From: Desulfobulbus propionicus
Lineage (GTDB): Bacteria > Desulfobacterota > Desulfobulbia > Desulfobulbales > Desulfobulbaceae
Assembly: GCA_002748735.1 (NCBI GenBank)
Contig: PDTC01000015.1
Location: 1 to 64,000, forward strand
Length of the DNA: 64,000 bases
Direction of reading: 5' to 3'
Shown here: one piece after another, positions 44,984 to 54,092 of the stretch
How positions within the stretch are numbered: position 1 is the stretch's first letter
How the letters are laid out: each line of letters begins with the position of its first letter
Made by a program: the position numbers and the translations under genes
Notes under the pieces: model-generated
The model's database searches: none
Told to the model about the DNA's origin: nothing
What the model saw: the letters and a program-made list of their open reading frames with translations, nothing else

Positions 44984-45109
44984 AAATATCCTGTTATAAA
45001 AAATAGTTGCCGCTATCTACGCAAAGGCGGCTCTGCTATGATGCACTTGGGTAAACTGCCACTTCTGCCATAAGCCCTGCGTACTCATCCTGGATTCACT
45101 GTCAAAGGA

Positions 45110-45556
45110 TTATGCTGTTCTTGAATCAAGTATCAGTGTGACCGGGCCTGAGTTAACAAGCTGTACATCCATGCTTGCCTGAAACTGACCGGTTGCACAT
45201 TGAATATCGTAGCGTTGACAGACCTGTACCAACTGGAGGAAAAGGGGTTTTGCCTGGCCGGATGCCATCGCCGCCGACCAGGATGGTCGCCGGCCCTTTC
45301 GACAGTCTCCCATCAGCGTAAACTGGCTGACAAGCAACAGGCTACCTTCAATGTCCAGCAGCGACCGATTCATCACCTTGGTGTCATCCTCAAAAACACG
45401 CAGATGGACTATTTTTTTAGCCATCCAGAGTACGTCTTTTTCGGTGTCATCAGCAGCTATGCCAACAAGGGCAAGAAGCCCTGTTGCTATTTTAGCGCAA
45501 GGTTTTTCATCTATCCAAACCTCTGCACTTTTCACCCGTTGCAGTATAGCACGCAT
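45110..45556 (-). CDS. dtd: D-aminoacyl-tRNA deacylase
   Basis: Removes D-amino acids, and glycine from tRNA-Ala, for translation quality control. 148 residues, standard length, with SQFTLMGDCRKGRRPSW (about 77-93) carrying the SQFTL motif and the C-terminal NSGPVTLILDS holding the GP cis-Pro motif. ATG 45556 is preceded by GGAGAAAG. It lies 58 bp after the rsmE stop on the same strand. Confidence 0.95.
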   Translation of the reverse strand: MRAILQRVKSAEVWIDEKPCAKIATGLLALVGIAADDTEKDVLWMAKKIVHLRVFEDDTKVMNRSLLDIEGSLLLVSQFTLMGDCRKGRRPSWSAAMASGQAKPLFLQLVQVCQRYDIQCATGQFQASMDVQLVNSGPVTLILDSRTA

Positions 45557-45614
45557 ACTTTCTCCATAAAAGAGAATGACCAAGAAGAGACATCTACAAC
45601 AAATTTTAAAAAAC

Positions 45615-46355
45615 TTATCCCTTCCCTGCGGAACCCCCTTCCCGCGGGTTCCAGTTGCCACATTTATGCTGAAGAAGGGCACACAGGGCAATTGCTGCCG
45701 TTTCGGCCCGTAAAATCAAAGGGCCAAGTCCCACCGGCGCAAACCCGGCGGCCAACAGCAGCTTACTCTCATCCGGGTGAATCCCTCCCTCTGGGCCAAT
45801 AACGGCAAGTATAGAGCTCGTCACCGGCAACTCTATCTCCGCTGAAACACCCTGGCGCTCCCAGGCAAAAAAACGGTGCTCAGCTGGTTCATAAACGAGC
45901 TGTTTCAGGGAAACTGGGTCTTCAATACTCATGGCATGACTTCTCCGACACTGCTTACAGGCTTCCCTCATTATCTTTTGCCAGCGAACCTTGCGCTTGC
46001 TATTATTACCACTTTCAGTATACCGGTAGCGTACCGGTAACAGCCGGGTAACCCCGAGCTCTGTCGCCTTTTGGACAACGAGGTCCATTTTTTGACCTTT
46101 CAACATCGCAACAGCCAGACTCAAGGGGGTTGCCGTTGGCGCAACAACCGCGCGAGTCTCATAAATCGTAGCCTCAACCAGGTGGCGGTCCAGAGAGGTA
46201 AGTTTTGCCGTGTATATCTGCCCGGCTCCATCAAAGAGCTCAATTGCGGCCCCTGGTTTCAACCGTAAAACGGTGCGCAAATGATGGGTTTCCTCAGGGG
46301 AAAAACGTACGATGTCGCCATGAATCTGGTCCGGATCAATAAAAAAACGTCGCAT
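45615..46355 (-). CDS. rsmE: 16S rRNA m3U1498 methyltransferase RsmE
   Basis: SPOUT-class enzyme that methylates U1498 of 16S rRNA using SAM. 246 residues: an N-terminal PUA-like part (MRRFFIDPDQIHGD, HHLRTVLRLKPG) and the C-terminal knot with VIGPEGGIHPDE (about 189-200) and LGPLILRAETAAI (about 213-225). Part of the folA-rsmE-dtd run on the minus strand. Confidence 0.95.
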   Translation of the reverse strand: MRRFFIDPDQIHGDIVRFSPEETHHLRTVLRLKPGAAIELFDGAGQIYTAKLTSLDRHLVEATIYETRAVVAPTATPLSLAVAMLKGQKMDLVVQKATELGVTRLLPVRYRYTESGNNSKRKVRWQKIMREACKQCRRSHAMSIEDPVSLKQLVYEPAEHRFFAWERQGVSAEIELPVTSSILAVIGPEGGIHPDESKLLLAAGFAPVGLGPLILRAETAAIALCALLQHKCGNWNPREGGSAGKG

Positions 46356-46468
46356 AAGTAAAGAAATTCACCAGCACAAAAAAAGTTCGATTGATGCATC
46401 TCTATACCATTCCTGCAGGAAAAGACCATTAAAAGCTCAGCAAGCCCTGCAAACGAGAATTTTGGTCC

Positions 46469-46951
46469 TTATTCGCTTTTCCTTTTTTTATGCACCTGAA
46501 TACGGTAAGGAAGAGGTGCCGTAACGCGTGTTGTATAGACAACTGGAAAGCGCTCAGCATCGAACTCGGGAAAGTAGGTGTCTCCAGCAAAGTCTTGTTC
46601 CAGGATGGTGAGTCGCAGGGTGTCAGCATAGGCAAGGCCTTCTTTGAAAACCTGCTCGCCGCCAATGATAAACACCTTTTCTTCGTTTTCGCAGATGGCA
46701 AGGGCGGCCTCCAGTGAAGTTGCGCTTTCACAGCCTTCAGCGTGGTAATCGGGTGACCGGCTGAGCACTATATTTCGTCGGCCCGGAAGAGCCCGCCCTA
46801 TGGACTCGTGGGTCTTTCGTCCCATAATCAGGGCATGTCCCATGGTTACCCGCTTGAAGTATTCAAGGTCAGCGGGGAGCTTCCAGGGCATGCCATTGTC
46901 CTTGCCAATGACCCTGGACCTGGTCATGGCAACGATGAGAGTAATTTCCAT
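46469..46951 (-). CDS. folA: Dihydrofolate reductase
   Basis: Reduces dihydrofolate to tetrahydrofolate with NADPH, refilling the pool used by the ThyA at the left end. 160 residues: IVAMTRSRVIGKDNGMPWKL (6-25), the M20-loop region, LIMGRKTHESIG and VFIIGGEQVF. ATG 46951 is preceded by GAGGA at 6 nt. The frame runs a few codons further upstream but without conserved residues. Confidence 0.95.
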   Translation of the reverse strand: MEITLIVAMTRSRVIGKDNGMPWKLPADLEYFKRVTMGHALIMGRKTHESIGRALPGRRNIVLSRSPDYHAEGCESATSLEAALAICENEEKVFIIGGEQVFKEGLAYADTLRLTILEQDFAGDTYFPEFDAERFPVVYTTRVTAPLPYRIQVHKKRKSE

Positions 46952-47084
46952 GGAGTCCTCAAACGTCAAAGATGAGCATCATGTGTGAACCAGACTTTAC
47001 CCCGAAACCTTGGCAGGTGGCAAGGTTTCACCTGGCAGGGGGAGATGCGCTGTTCACCCTTTTTCATACCAGGAGATATAATTC

Positions 47085-48044
47085 ATGCGCTTTTTGATAT
47101 ACGGTGCTGGTGCCCTTGGTCAGGCCCTCGGCTGCATGTTGAGCGCGGCAGGCCACCAGGTTGACCTGGTCGTACGGCAACGATACGCACACGTTTTACA
47201 GCAAAACGGCCTGAAAGTGGAGGGGATCTTCGGGGAGTTCTTCGCTCCTCCAGAGGCCCTGGCCGTACACACCGAAGTGACCGGCCTGACCGGACAGGAG
47301 TACGACTATGTCCTTCTCACAACCAAATCACAAGACACAGCAGTGGCCGTTGCCTCGCTCTGCGCACTTGCCGGCTTGAGATGTCCGGTTGCTTCTTTTC
47401 AGAACGGCTGCGGCAATATTGAACAACTGACAAAGGCCTTTGGCGCCCAGCGTACACTCGGAGCCAGGGTGATCACCGGTTTCCAAATTTCAGGACCCGC
47501 AACAGTCCGAATCACTGTCTCAGCGGCTGAGGTTCATGTGGGAGGGGCAATCGCAGGGATAGTCCCTGACAGCGCTACGATACTGGCACAGTCCATCAAT
47601 GACTCCGGGTTACCTTGTGTCGCTGTCGAGGATGTCCACATGTCCTTGTACGCTAAACTCCTCTACAACTGCGCGCTCAACCCACTGGGGGCAATTCTCG
47701 AAGTCTGTTACGGAGAGTTAGGCGAACACCCTGCAACCAGACGTCTCATGAATCAGGTGATAGAGGAGACCTTTGCCGTAATCCAGGCCATGGGCGGAAA
47801 ACCCCCCTGGCCGGATGCAGCGAGCTACCAAAAGGTATTTTATTCCACCCTGCTGCCGGCGACAGCCGCCCATCGCCCCTCGATGCTCCAGGATCTGGAA
47901 CAGGGCAAGTTCACCGAAGTGGAGGCGTTGGTTGGCTATGTTGAGCAAAAGGGCAGGGAATACAAGGTGGCAACGCCAGCATGCTCGCTGTTCGCCGGGT
48001 TAGTCCGATTCAAACAGGAGCACATCGCTGGAAAACATCGATAA
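47085..48044 (+). CDS. panE: 2-dehydropantoate 2-reductase (ketopantoate reductase)
   Basis: NADPH-dependent reduction of ketopantoate to pantoate for coenzyme A. 319 residues with Rossmann GAGALGQALGCML (7-19), the conserved Lys in SLYAKLLYNCALNPLGAIL (about 188-206), and Glu in the C-terminal EVEALVGYV. GGAGAT lies before ATG 47085. Some homologues act on other 2-oxo acids, so the substrate is very likely but not proven. Confidence 0.9.
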   Translation: MRFLIYGAGALGQALGCMLSAAGHQVDLVVRQRYAHVLQQNGLKVEGIFGEFFAPPEALAVHTEVTGLTGQEYDYVLLTTKSQDTAVAVASLCALAGLRCPVASFQNGCGNIEQLTKAFGAQRTLGARVITGFQISGPATVRITVSAAEVHVGGAIAGIVPDSATILAQSINDSGLPCVAVEDVHMSLYAKLLYNCALNPLGAILEVCYGELGEHPATRRLMNQVIEETFAVIQAMGGKPPWPDAASYQKVFYSTLLPATAAHRPSMLQDLEQGKFTEVEALVGYVEQKGREYKVATPACSLFAGLVRFKQEHIAGKHR

Positions 48045-48116
48045 GACGCAGGCAATTACCCCTCATTACTTGCTGGGGCGAACCTGGCCTGTCTTGCCGT
48101 ACGAGCAGGGTAATGC

Positions 48117-49163
48117 TCACTCCCCTTGCGCCGTCTCAGTGCTACCGGTCTCGCTTATCAGGCCAAGCCCCAGACGCAGTTTCTCTTCAATACCGGCACT
48201 CATCTCTGCGTGCTCGCCAAGAAAACGCTTGGCATTCTCCCGACCCTGGCCAATCCGCTCATCCATATAGCTGTACCACGCACCGCTCTTCTCGACAATA
48301 CCCTGCTCAACCGCCAAATCAAGAAGGTCGCCCATCTTGGAGATCCCCTCACCATAGACAATATCAAATTCCGCCTGACGAAATGGCGGTGCAACCTTAT
48401 TTTTGACCACCTTCACCTTGGTGCGGTTACCGATAACTTCCTGGCCGTCCTTAATCTGACCAATGCGGCGGATATCCAGGCGTACGGAGCTGTAAAACTT
48501 GAGAGCATTGCCACCGGTGGTGGTTTCCGGGTTACCAAACATCACCCCGATCTTCATGCGAATCTGATTGATAAAGATCAACACGGTGTTGGTGCGCTTG
48601 AGAACCCCGGTAAACTTGCGCATGGCATGTGACATCAACCGTGCCTGCAACCCGACATGCTGGTCTCCAACATTGCCGTCAATTTCAGCACGAGGCACCA
48701 GTGCCGCCACCGAATCGATAACGACCACGTCGATTCCACCACTGCGAATCAGAATCTCGGCAATCTCCAGGGCCTGTTCACCAAAGTCTGGCTGGGAGAT
48801 AAGCAGATTGTCCACATCTACACCTAGACGTTCAGCATAACTGGTGTCCAAGGCGTGTTCAGCGTCAATAAAGGCAGCATTACCACCGAGACGCTGGGCC
48901 TCTGCAATGGCATGCAGGGCCAGGGTCGTCTTTCCCGAGGATTCCGGTCCATAAATTTCAGTGACCCTTCCCCGGGGAAAGCCCCCAACTCCCAGGGCCA
49001 GATCGAGCGACAGAGCGCCGGTGGGAATAACCGGTATATTTTCTCGCTCATTGGAACCAAGACGCATAATCGATCCCTTACCAAACTGCCGCTGAATCTG
49101 GGAGATAGCGTTTTCAACACTTTTGATACGGCCCTCCTGGGCCTGACTACTAGGTGCGGGCAT
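48117..49163 (-). CDS. recA: Recombinase RecA
   Basis: Forms filaments on single-stranded DNA, performs strand exchange and triggers LexA autocleavage. 348 residues with Walker [11 protein letters not shown] (71-80), [20 protein letters not shown] (about 207-226) with the L2 loop, and a short acidic C-terminus. AGGAGG lies before the ATG. I find no E. coli-type CTGT-N8-ACAG LexA box in the 138 bp upstream, but LexA sites differ between lineages. Confidence 0.97.
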   Translation of the reverse strand: MPAPSSQAQEGRIKSVENAISQIQRQFGKGSIMRLGSNERENIPVIPTGALSLDLALGVGGFPRGRVTEIYGPESSGKTTLALHAIAEAQRLGGNAAFIDAEHALDTSYAERLGVDVDNLLISQPDFGEQALEIAEILIRSGGIDVVVIDSVAALVPRAEIDGNVGDQHVGLQARLMSHAMRKFTGVLKRTNTVLIFINQIRMKIGVMFGNPETTTGGNALKFYSSVRLDIRRIGQIKDGQEVIGNRTKVKVVKNKVAPPFRQAEFDIVYGEGISKMGDLLDLAVEQGIVEKSGAWYSYMDERIGQGRENAKRFLGEHAEMSAGIEEKLRLGLGLISETGSTETAQGE

Positions 49164-49301
49164 AGATATCCTCCTGAAAATTATGGCATCCTTGACTAGT
49201 TGATTTTTTTACCAATCTTCATCCAAAGCTTATTTCCTGAAACAGGTAACCGCTACATGTGACAAACATTCTTCGCAGGCCTGGGGTGTGGCTAAACAGC
49301 A

Positions 49302-50549
49302 CTACCCCTCTTTCCCTTCCTGGGCCGCCAGCAGAGCACGCCGCAGGATATCCAGGGCCGTGATGGCGGTGTGTTCCTGAATTTGCGCACGACTCCCCGC
49401 GAAACGAAAAAGCTGGTCTTGCACCCTGCCATGCTGATACAGACCGATATGGACTGTACCCACCGGTTTTTCCGGAGTACCACCGTCCGGCCCCGCGATA
49501 CCGGTTGTGGAGAGTCCCAGGGTGGCCCCCAGCGCCTCTGCAGGCCGGGCAGCCATGGCCCAGGCAACCCGGGAGCTCACCGCACCGCAGGAGGCTATCA
49601 GCTCAGGCTCAACGCCCAAAAGCGCTTCCTTGAGGGTGTTGGCATAGGCTGTAACACCTCCCAGATACCAGGCCGAACATCCAGGCACCTGGGTTATCTT
49701 TGTGCTAATCAGCCCCCCGGTGCAGGATTCGGCAACCACCAGGGTCTCCCCCCGTTTGAGCAGCAGTTTGCCCACTGCTGCCGCCATTGTCTCTTCACCT
49801 GTGCCATAGAGGGCCTTGCCCAGAGCGCGGCGGAGCTGTTCTTCAACCGCGGTGAAACGCGCTTTTTCACGCTGCGGGTCAGTGTCCCTCACCGTCAGGC
49901 TGACATGCACTTCACAGCCGACAGGGTAGTAACCGATCCGGATATTATCCTGACCCTCCAAGGCGAGCAGCCGGTCGTTAATCTCAATTTCCCGCAACCC
50001 AAAGGTTCGAAAGATCTGCTGCAACGCCGGTCGCTGGATACCCTCGCACAACCGGTTCAGTCGGGGCAGGACCTGACGAACCATCAGGTACTCCATCTGT
50101 GAGGGTACACCTGGCAGAAAAAACAGTGGTTTTCCCTGGTGGACAAGCTGATAACCGGCCATACGCGAACCGCAGTCAAAGACTTCAGCACCCTCGGGCA
50201 GCCAGGCCATCTTTTCCAGGTGCGGAGAGTCCTGTTCCGGGTGACGCGCCCGGATGGCAGCGGCCACCTCGGGGTGAACAGTCCAGGGGTAGCCAAGGGC
50301 AGTGACCACCGCTTCATTGGTGATGTCGTCACTGGTGGATCCCAGTCCACCGGTGATGATCACAAACTCGGAGCGCTCGAGCACCTGGTTTAACACCCGG
50401 CCTATCCCCTCTAGCACATCCCCAACCGTATGGATATGGGTGATCTGATGGCCACTGGCAAACAGGTTTCTCGCCGCAAAACCACTGGTGGTATTGATGA
50501 CCCGGCCGGTTATCAGCTCGTCGCCTATGGCGATTATCTCTCCACGCAT
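49302..50549 (-). CDS. cinA: CinA-family NMN amidohydrolase / damage-inducible protein
   Basis: Two-domain CinA of 415 residues: an N-terminal molybdopterin-binding-like (COG1058) domain with IGDELITGRVINTTSGFAA (7-25) and GGLGSTSDDIT (about 69-79), and a C-terminal PncC deamidase domain with AESCTGGLIS (about 272-281) and GIAGPDGGTPEKPVGTV. It recycles NMN produced by ligase and other NAD-consuming steps. Just upstream of recA, the classic cinA-recA arrangement, though a 138-bp gap allows a separate recA promoter. Confidence 0.95.
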   Translation of the reverse strand: MRGEIIAIGDELITGRVINTTSGFAARNLFASGHQITHIHTVGDVLEGIGRVLNQVLERSEFVIITGGLGSTSDDITNEAVVTALGYPWTVHPEVAAAIRARHPEQDSPHLEKMAWLPEGAEVFDCGSRMAGYQLVHQGKPLFFLPGVPSQMEYLMVRQVLPRLNRLCEGIQRPALQQIFRTFGLREIEINDRLLALEGQDNIRIGYYPVGCEVHVSLTVRDTDPQREKARFTAVEEQLRRALGKALYGTGEETMAAAVGKLLLKRGETLVVAESCTGGLISTKITQVPGCSAWYLGGVTAYANTLKEALLGVEPELIASCGAVSSRVAWAMAARPAEALGATLGLSTTGIAGPDGGTPEKPVGTVHIGLYQHGRVQDQLFRFAGSRAQIQEHTAITALDILRRALLAAQEGKEG

Positions 50550-50582
50550 ATTCTTCGTTGGTTGGGATTTAGACCAAAGAGT

Positions 50583-51902
50583 TTACAGTGTTCGGCGTAA
50601 ATGCACAAGCGCGTCATTACCCAGACGGCCATAAGGCAGATCACCATCAAGGCGGTCAAAACTGACAGAAGCCACCCGGCGTAGCAGGCTGGCCGGCCCT
50701 GGAACCAGCAACGGGATATAGTTCTCTGACAACCCCTGCAGTAAACCGCTTTCCCGATGACGCCTCTCAAAAAGGACCTGGAGGCTGGCACCTACATGGC
50801 GACCATAAAACGCCCTTTTTTTCTCCTCTCCCAACTGTCGTAACCGGGCAACTCTCTGTTCCCGGACAGCACCTGGTAGCTGCCCCGGTAGCTGGGCTGC
50901 CAATGTGCCTGGTCTGGGAGAATAGGGAAAGACGTGCAGATAGGCCAGCGACAGCGAGCTGAGTAACTGATAGGTGGTGTCAGCCTGTGCTTCACTTTCA
51001 CCAGGAAAGCCGCCAAGGATGTCACAGCCAATACAGATCTTCGGGATCTCTCGAAGCAAACGGGTGACAACTTCATGAAACTGGGCGGCACTGTAACGCC
51101 GGTTCATTCGAGCGAGGACCTCTTCGTCACCACTTTGCAGAGGGATGTGCAGGTGGGGCATGAAGTTGTCATGGCGGGACATGATCTGCAACAGGGTGTC
51201 GTTGATCTCGGTGGGCTCAATGGAGCTTAAGCGAATGCGGATCCCTGGTAATTCCCGGCAGAGGCGTTCAAGCAGGGAGTAGATCGTTTCTCCCTCTCGC
51301 AGATCAAGACCGTACTTGCCAACGTTAATTCCGGTGACCACCAGCTCTCGATAACCTGCGGCAACAAAAACGTCGGCCTGCTCCATGACCCGGCCGATCT
51401 CCAGGCTGCGGCTACGGCCGCGCACCAGGGGGACAACACAGTAAGAGCAAAAGTTGTTACAGCCATCCTGGACACGTAAGGCTGCCCGGGTTCGTTGGCC
51501 AAAGTTCGACACGGGTAACGGGCTGATCTGCCGGGTCAGGTGAACATTACCTGCCAAAGGTGTTCGAGCGCCAAGGGCCCGGGCCACAAGCTGGTGTTTG
51601 TCGGCGTTGCCAACGACCTCTATTCCAGGGGCAAGCCCGGCCACCTCTTCAGGTTGCAACTGGGCATGACATCCGGTAACAATGACCCTGGCATCCGGAG
51701 ATGTACGCCGTGCCCGGCGGATCATCTGTCGGGACTGTTGACCGGCTCTGGCCGTCACCGTACAGGTATTGACGATATACAGGTCCGCTTGCCCAGAAAA
51801 GGGAACCTGTGACCAGCCGGCGGATTCGAGCCCGGAGGCAAAGGCAGCGGATTCGTACTGATTAATCTTGCACCCCAGGGTGGTGATGGCAAACCGCTTC
51901 AT
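50583..51902 (-). CDS. mtaB: tRNA t6A37 methylthiotransferase MtaB
   Basis: Radical SAM enzyme converting t6A37 to ms2t6A37 in ANN-decoding tRNAs. 439 residues: auxiliary cluster cysteines C11 (LGCKINQYES), C47 (NTCTVT) and C78 (TGCHAQ), the radical SAM motif CNNFCSYC (148-155), and a C-terminal TRAM-like tail. The GCKxNQYES wording separates MtaB from MiaB and RimO. ATG 51902 overlaps the mnmA stop as ATGA. Together with mnmA it makes a tRNA-modification pair in front of cinA-recA. Confidence 0.94.
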   Translation of the reverse strand: MKRFAITTLGCKINQYESAAFASGLESAGWSQVPFSGQADLYIVNTCTVTARAGQQSRQMIRRARRTSPDARVIVTGCHAQLQPEEVAGLAPGIEVVGNADKHQLVARALGARTPLAGNVHLTRQISPLPVSNFGQRTRAALRVQDGCNNFCSYCVVPLVRGRSRSLEIGRVMEQADVFVAAGYRELVVTGINVGKYGLDLREGETIYSLLERLCRELPGIRIRLSSIEPTEINDTLLQIMSRHDNFMPHLHIPLQSGDEEVLARMNRRYSAAQFHEVVTRLLREIPKICIGCDILGGFPGESEAQADTTYQLLSSLSLAYLHVFPYSPRPGTLAAQLPGQLPGAVREQRVARLRQLGEEKKRAFYGRHVGASLQVLFERRHRESGLLQGLSENYIPLLVPGPASLLRRVASVSFDRLDGDLPYGRLGNDALVHLRRTL

Positions 51903-52942
51903 GACAACTGTTCTCGGGGCTGGATAATGACACCGCTGGCAATGACCTGTTCCCCTTGATAGAGTACTGCGTACTGCCCCGGGGTAACCGCACGCTGGGG
52001 CTGTTCGAACAACAGGCGTAGACCGTCTTCTTTGAGGTCGACGGTCACCGTAGCAGCCTCCTGGCGGGACCTGAGCCTTACCTTCCCTCGCCAGGGTAGC
52101 CGAGGTCTTGGCACCAGCCAGTGGATGGACACTAGACATACCTCACGCTGATAGAGCTCTTCTTCCTTGCCCACAACCAACCGATTGTGGGCAGGCTCAA
52201 GTCTCAGCACATACCAGGGCGTCCGATCCGGCAGTCCCAACCCCCGACGCTGCCCTATGGTGTACCTCCAGAGCCCTGTGTGCCGGCCCAACAGCCGACC
52301 ACTGGTATCGACAATATCACCCGATTCGTAAGGGAGTGCATGCTGATGGAGAAAGTGTTCCAGTCTGCCGCTGGTAAAACAGACGTCCTGACTTTCCTTG
52401 GCAGCAAAGGTAAAACCAGCCCGCCGGGCTTTGTCGCGCACCTGATCCTTGGTCCACCCCCCCAGGGGAAGCAAGAGGCGACTGAGCCGCTCCCGGGACA
52501 GACGACAGAGAAAATAACTCTGATCCTTGTTGGGATCACTCCCCTGAAACAGGGCAAACCCGTGGTTCACCCGACAAATGCGGGCGTAGTGGCCGGTGGC
52601 CATGCGAGTAACCTGGTACTGGTCCATGGCGTCAAGGAGATTACCGAATTTGATACCGGCATTGCACTGAACACAGGGATTGGGGGTGCGACCGGCACCA
52701 TACTCCCTGACAAAGGGAACAATGATTTCGTTATGAAACTTCTGTCGCAGGTCAATGAGTTCCAAGGGAAGGTCCAGCTGGTTGGCAACACTTCGCACCC
52801 CTTCCACCTGCTTTTCAAGGTCTGGCAGGGGTAACAGCATAAAAAACCCGTGGACCTCGTATCCTTGCTCCTTCAGCAGCAGAGCGGCCACCGTCGAGTC
52901 AAGGCCGCCGCTCATGGCGACACCGACGTGTTCAGAGGGCAT
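51899..52942 (-). CDS. mnmA: tRNA-specific 2-thiouridylase MnmA
   Basis: Activates U34 of Lys, Glu and Gln tRNAs with ATP and inserts sulfur. PP-loop AMSGGLDST (9-17), catalytic NPCVQCN (about 88-94), and the second cysteine in ESQDVCF (about 185-191) are all present; 347 residues. I use ATG 52942, which gives the family's short N-terminus; a TTG at 52972, overlapping the stop of the preceding gene, is the alternative. TtcA- or TusA-type sulfur relay normally feeds MnmA, and a TusA homologue lies 10 kb away. Confidence 0.92.
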   Translation of the reverse strand: MPSEHVGVAMSGGLDSTVAALLLKEQGYEVHGFFMLLPLPDLEKQVEGVRSVANQLDLPLELIDLRQKFHNEIIVPFVREYGAGRTPNPCVQCNAGIKFGNLLDAMDQYQVTRMATGHYARICRVNHGFALFQGSDPNKDQSYFLCRLSRERLSRLLLPLGGWTKDQVRDKARRAGFTFAAKESQDVCFTSGRLEHFLHQHALPYESGDIVDTSGRLLGRHTGLWRYTIGQRRGLGLPDRTPWYVLRLEPAHNRLVVGKEEELYQREVCLVSIHWLVPRPRLPWRGKVRLRSRQEAATVTVDLKEDGLRLLFEQPQRAVTPGQYAVLYQGEQVIASGVIIQPREQLS

Positions 52943-52968
52943 GCAAAGTACCGGCTGGATGACGATCG

Positions 52969-53340
52969 TCAAAGAAAATCTGTAAGGACGTTGCAGCTGC
53001 GGCAGGCTTCTATCTTGTTCTTCCAGGTTTTACCAGGAGCGGCTTCACAGAGAGTACCGCTGAGAAACCAGCAGAGATGTCCGGACTTGAACTCCCAGAC
53101 GGGACACTGCTTCTTGACCTGACATTTCTTCACTGTCCAGCAATCGCGTCGCCGCGACCCCCCGGCCAGCCGTTGGTTCACGAGAAGAAAGTACAGTTGA
53201 CGCTCCACGTGTAAAGGCACATTACGCCACCCCTGCTCGTAACTCTGTACTGCTTTCTGAGAGACGCCCAGTAACCGGGCCAGCTCCTTTTGTGTCTTGC
53301 CAAGCTGTATCCGACCCCTGGAAAAATTTTCCCGTTTCAT
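52969..53340 (-). CDS. Helix-turn-helix protein with a Cys-rich two-CW domain
   Basis: A 123-residue regulator candidate. Residues 8-45 form an XRE-type helix-turn-helix (TQKELARLLGVSQKAVQSYE). The C-terminal half has seven cysteines in 50 residues: C67-W, C73, C79-P, C90-W, C98, then C113-x2-C116. This matches the 'two-CW' domain seen in Desulfobacterota proteins and could bind zinc or an Fe-S cluster. It heads the minus-strand run mnmA-mtaB-cinA-recA, and mnmA starts at or just after its stop. A metal- or redox-sensing regulator of that run is plausible but unproven. Confidence 0.75.
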   Translation of the reverse strand: MKRENFSRGRIQLGKTQKELARLLGVSQKAVQSYEQGWRNVPLHVERQLYFLLVNQRLAGGSRRRDCWTVKKCQVKKQCPVWEFKSGHLCWFLSGTLCEAAPGKTWKNKIEACRSCNVLTDFL

Positions 53341-53470
53341 GCCGTTCCTGTATCGTGCGTCGCTGGTCCCGAATGGACTACTCTAAACATATCTTTAAAT
53401 TTTACCACGCCCTGGAGTCAAGAGCAATAATGATCTGTACCGTCCCGCGATGATTCACCCTTGACAACTC

Positions 53471-53499
53471 TTGGGATATCAACCGGTCTGGAGTATACT
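53471..53499 (+). promoter_or_regulatory. Likely dgkA promoter
   Basis: TTGGGA (53471-53476), 17-nt spacer, TATACT (53494-53499). The start would be near 53506, about 60 nt before dgkA. A second TTGACA at 53461 is too far from this -10. Confidence 0.55.
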
Positions 53500-53564
53500 T
53501 TCTTTGCGGCAACATATTGTTGAAAAAAAATCATCTCATGCAAAAGATCTCTGGAGTAGCGACT

Positions 53565-53930
53565 ATGGCTCAAAAACCCAACGGCAGCGGACTGCAACGC
53601 CTATGGCGCGCATCCCTTTGCTCATGGTCTGGTCTGGTGAAAGCCTGGCGCAACGAATCTGCCTTTCGCCAAGAAGTGGCACTGGTGATCTTCGGGCTAC
53701 CCTGTGCCCTGTGGCTTGGAAATTCCGGCGTGGAACGGGCACTTCTCGTTGGCAGCCTGCTGCAGATCCTGTTGGTGGAGCTTCTCAACAGCAGCATAGA
53801 GGCGGTGGTCGACCGCATCGGGCCTGAACGGCATGTCCTCTCAGGGCAGGCCAAGGATCTGGGTTCCGCGGCCGTAAGTCTCACCCTCTTCATTGCTGCT
53901 GTGATCTGGCTCCTGATTGTGCTCAACTGA
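53565..53930 (+). CDS. dgkA: Diacylglycerol kinase
   Basis: Small trimeric membrane kinase (121 residues, three helices) that returns diacylglycerol to phosphatidate during envelope lipid turnover. The signature VELLNSSIEAVVDRIG (about 73-88) and the N-terminal amphipathic WRNESAFRQE are clear. ATG 53565 is preceded by GGAG at 8 nt and gives the E. coli length (122); earlier in-frame ATGs add an unrelated tail. Confidence 0.93.
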   Translation: MAQKPNGSGLQRLWRASLCSWSGLVKAWRNESAFRQEVALVIFGLPCALWLGNSGVERALLVGSLLQILLVELLNSSIEAVVDRIGPERHVLSGQAKDLGSAAVSLTLFIAAVIWLLIVLN

Positions 53931-53999
53931 ACGTGAAGTCTTTTATAACGGCGTGCAGCGTTTCTCCCTGTGCCTGCACACTGTCGCTTTCCTTTTCAT

Positions 54000-54028
54000 T
54001 TGACACCCTGTACGCTATTGCCTATATA
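54000..54028 (+). promoter_or_regulatory. Promoter of the BMP-ABC operon
   Basis: TTGACA (54000-54005), 17-nt spacer, TATATA (54023-54028). The leader would be about 60 nt. I looked for a purine riboswitch in it and saw none. Confidence 0.7.
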
Positions 54029-54092
54029 ACAGGAAGGTATTCTTAACTGGCACAGGGTTTCGGGAAAAACGATCTAACTTCAGGAGGTTGTG

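Noticed and set aside
49164-49301. LexA box upstream of recA
   Set aside because: No CTGT-N8-ACAG or clear palindrome of that spacing; lineage-specific boxes cannot be excluded.
54029-54092. Possible purine riboswitch before the BMP operon
   Set aside because: The leader is only about 60 nt and lacks the conserved purine-riboswitch junction sequences.
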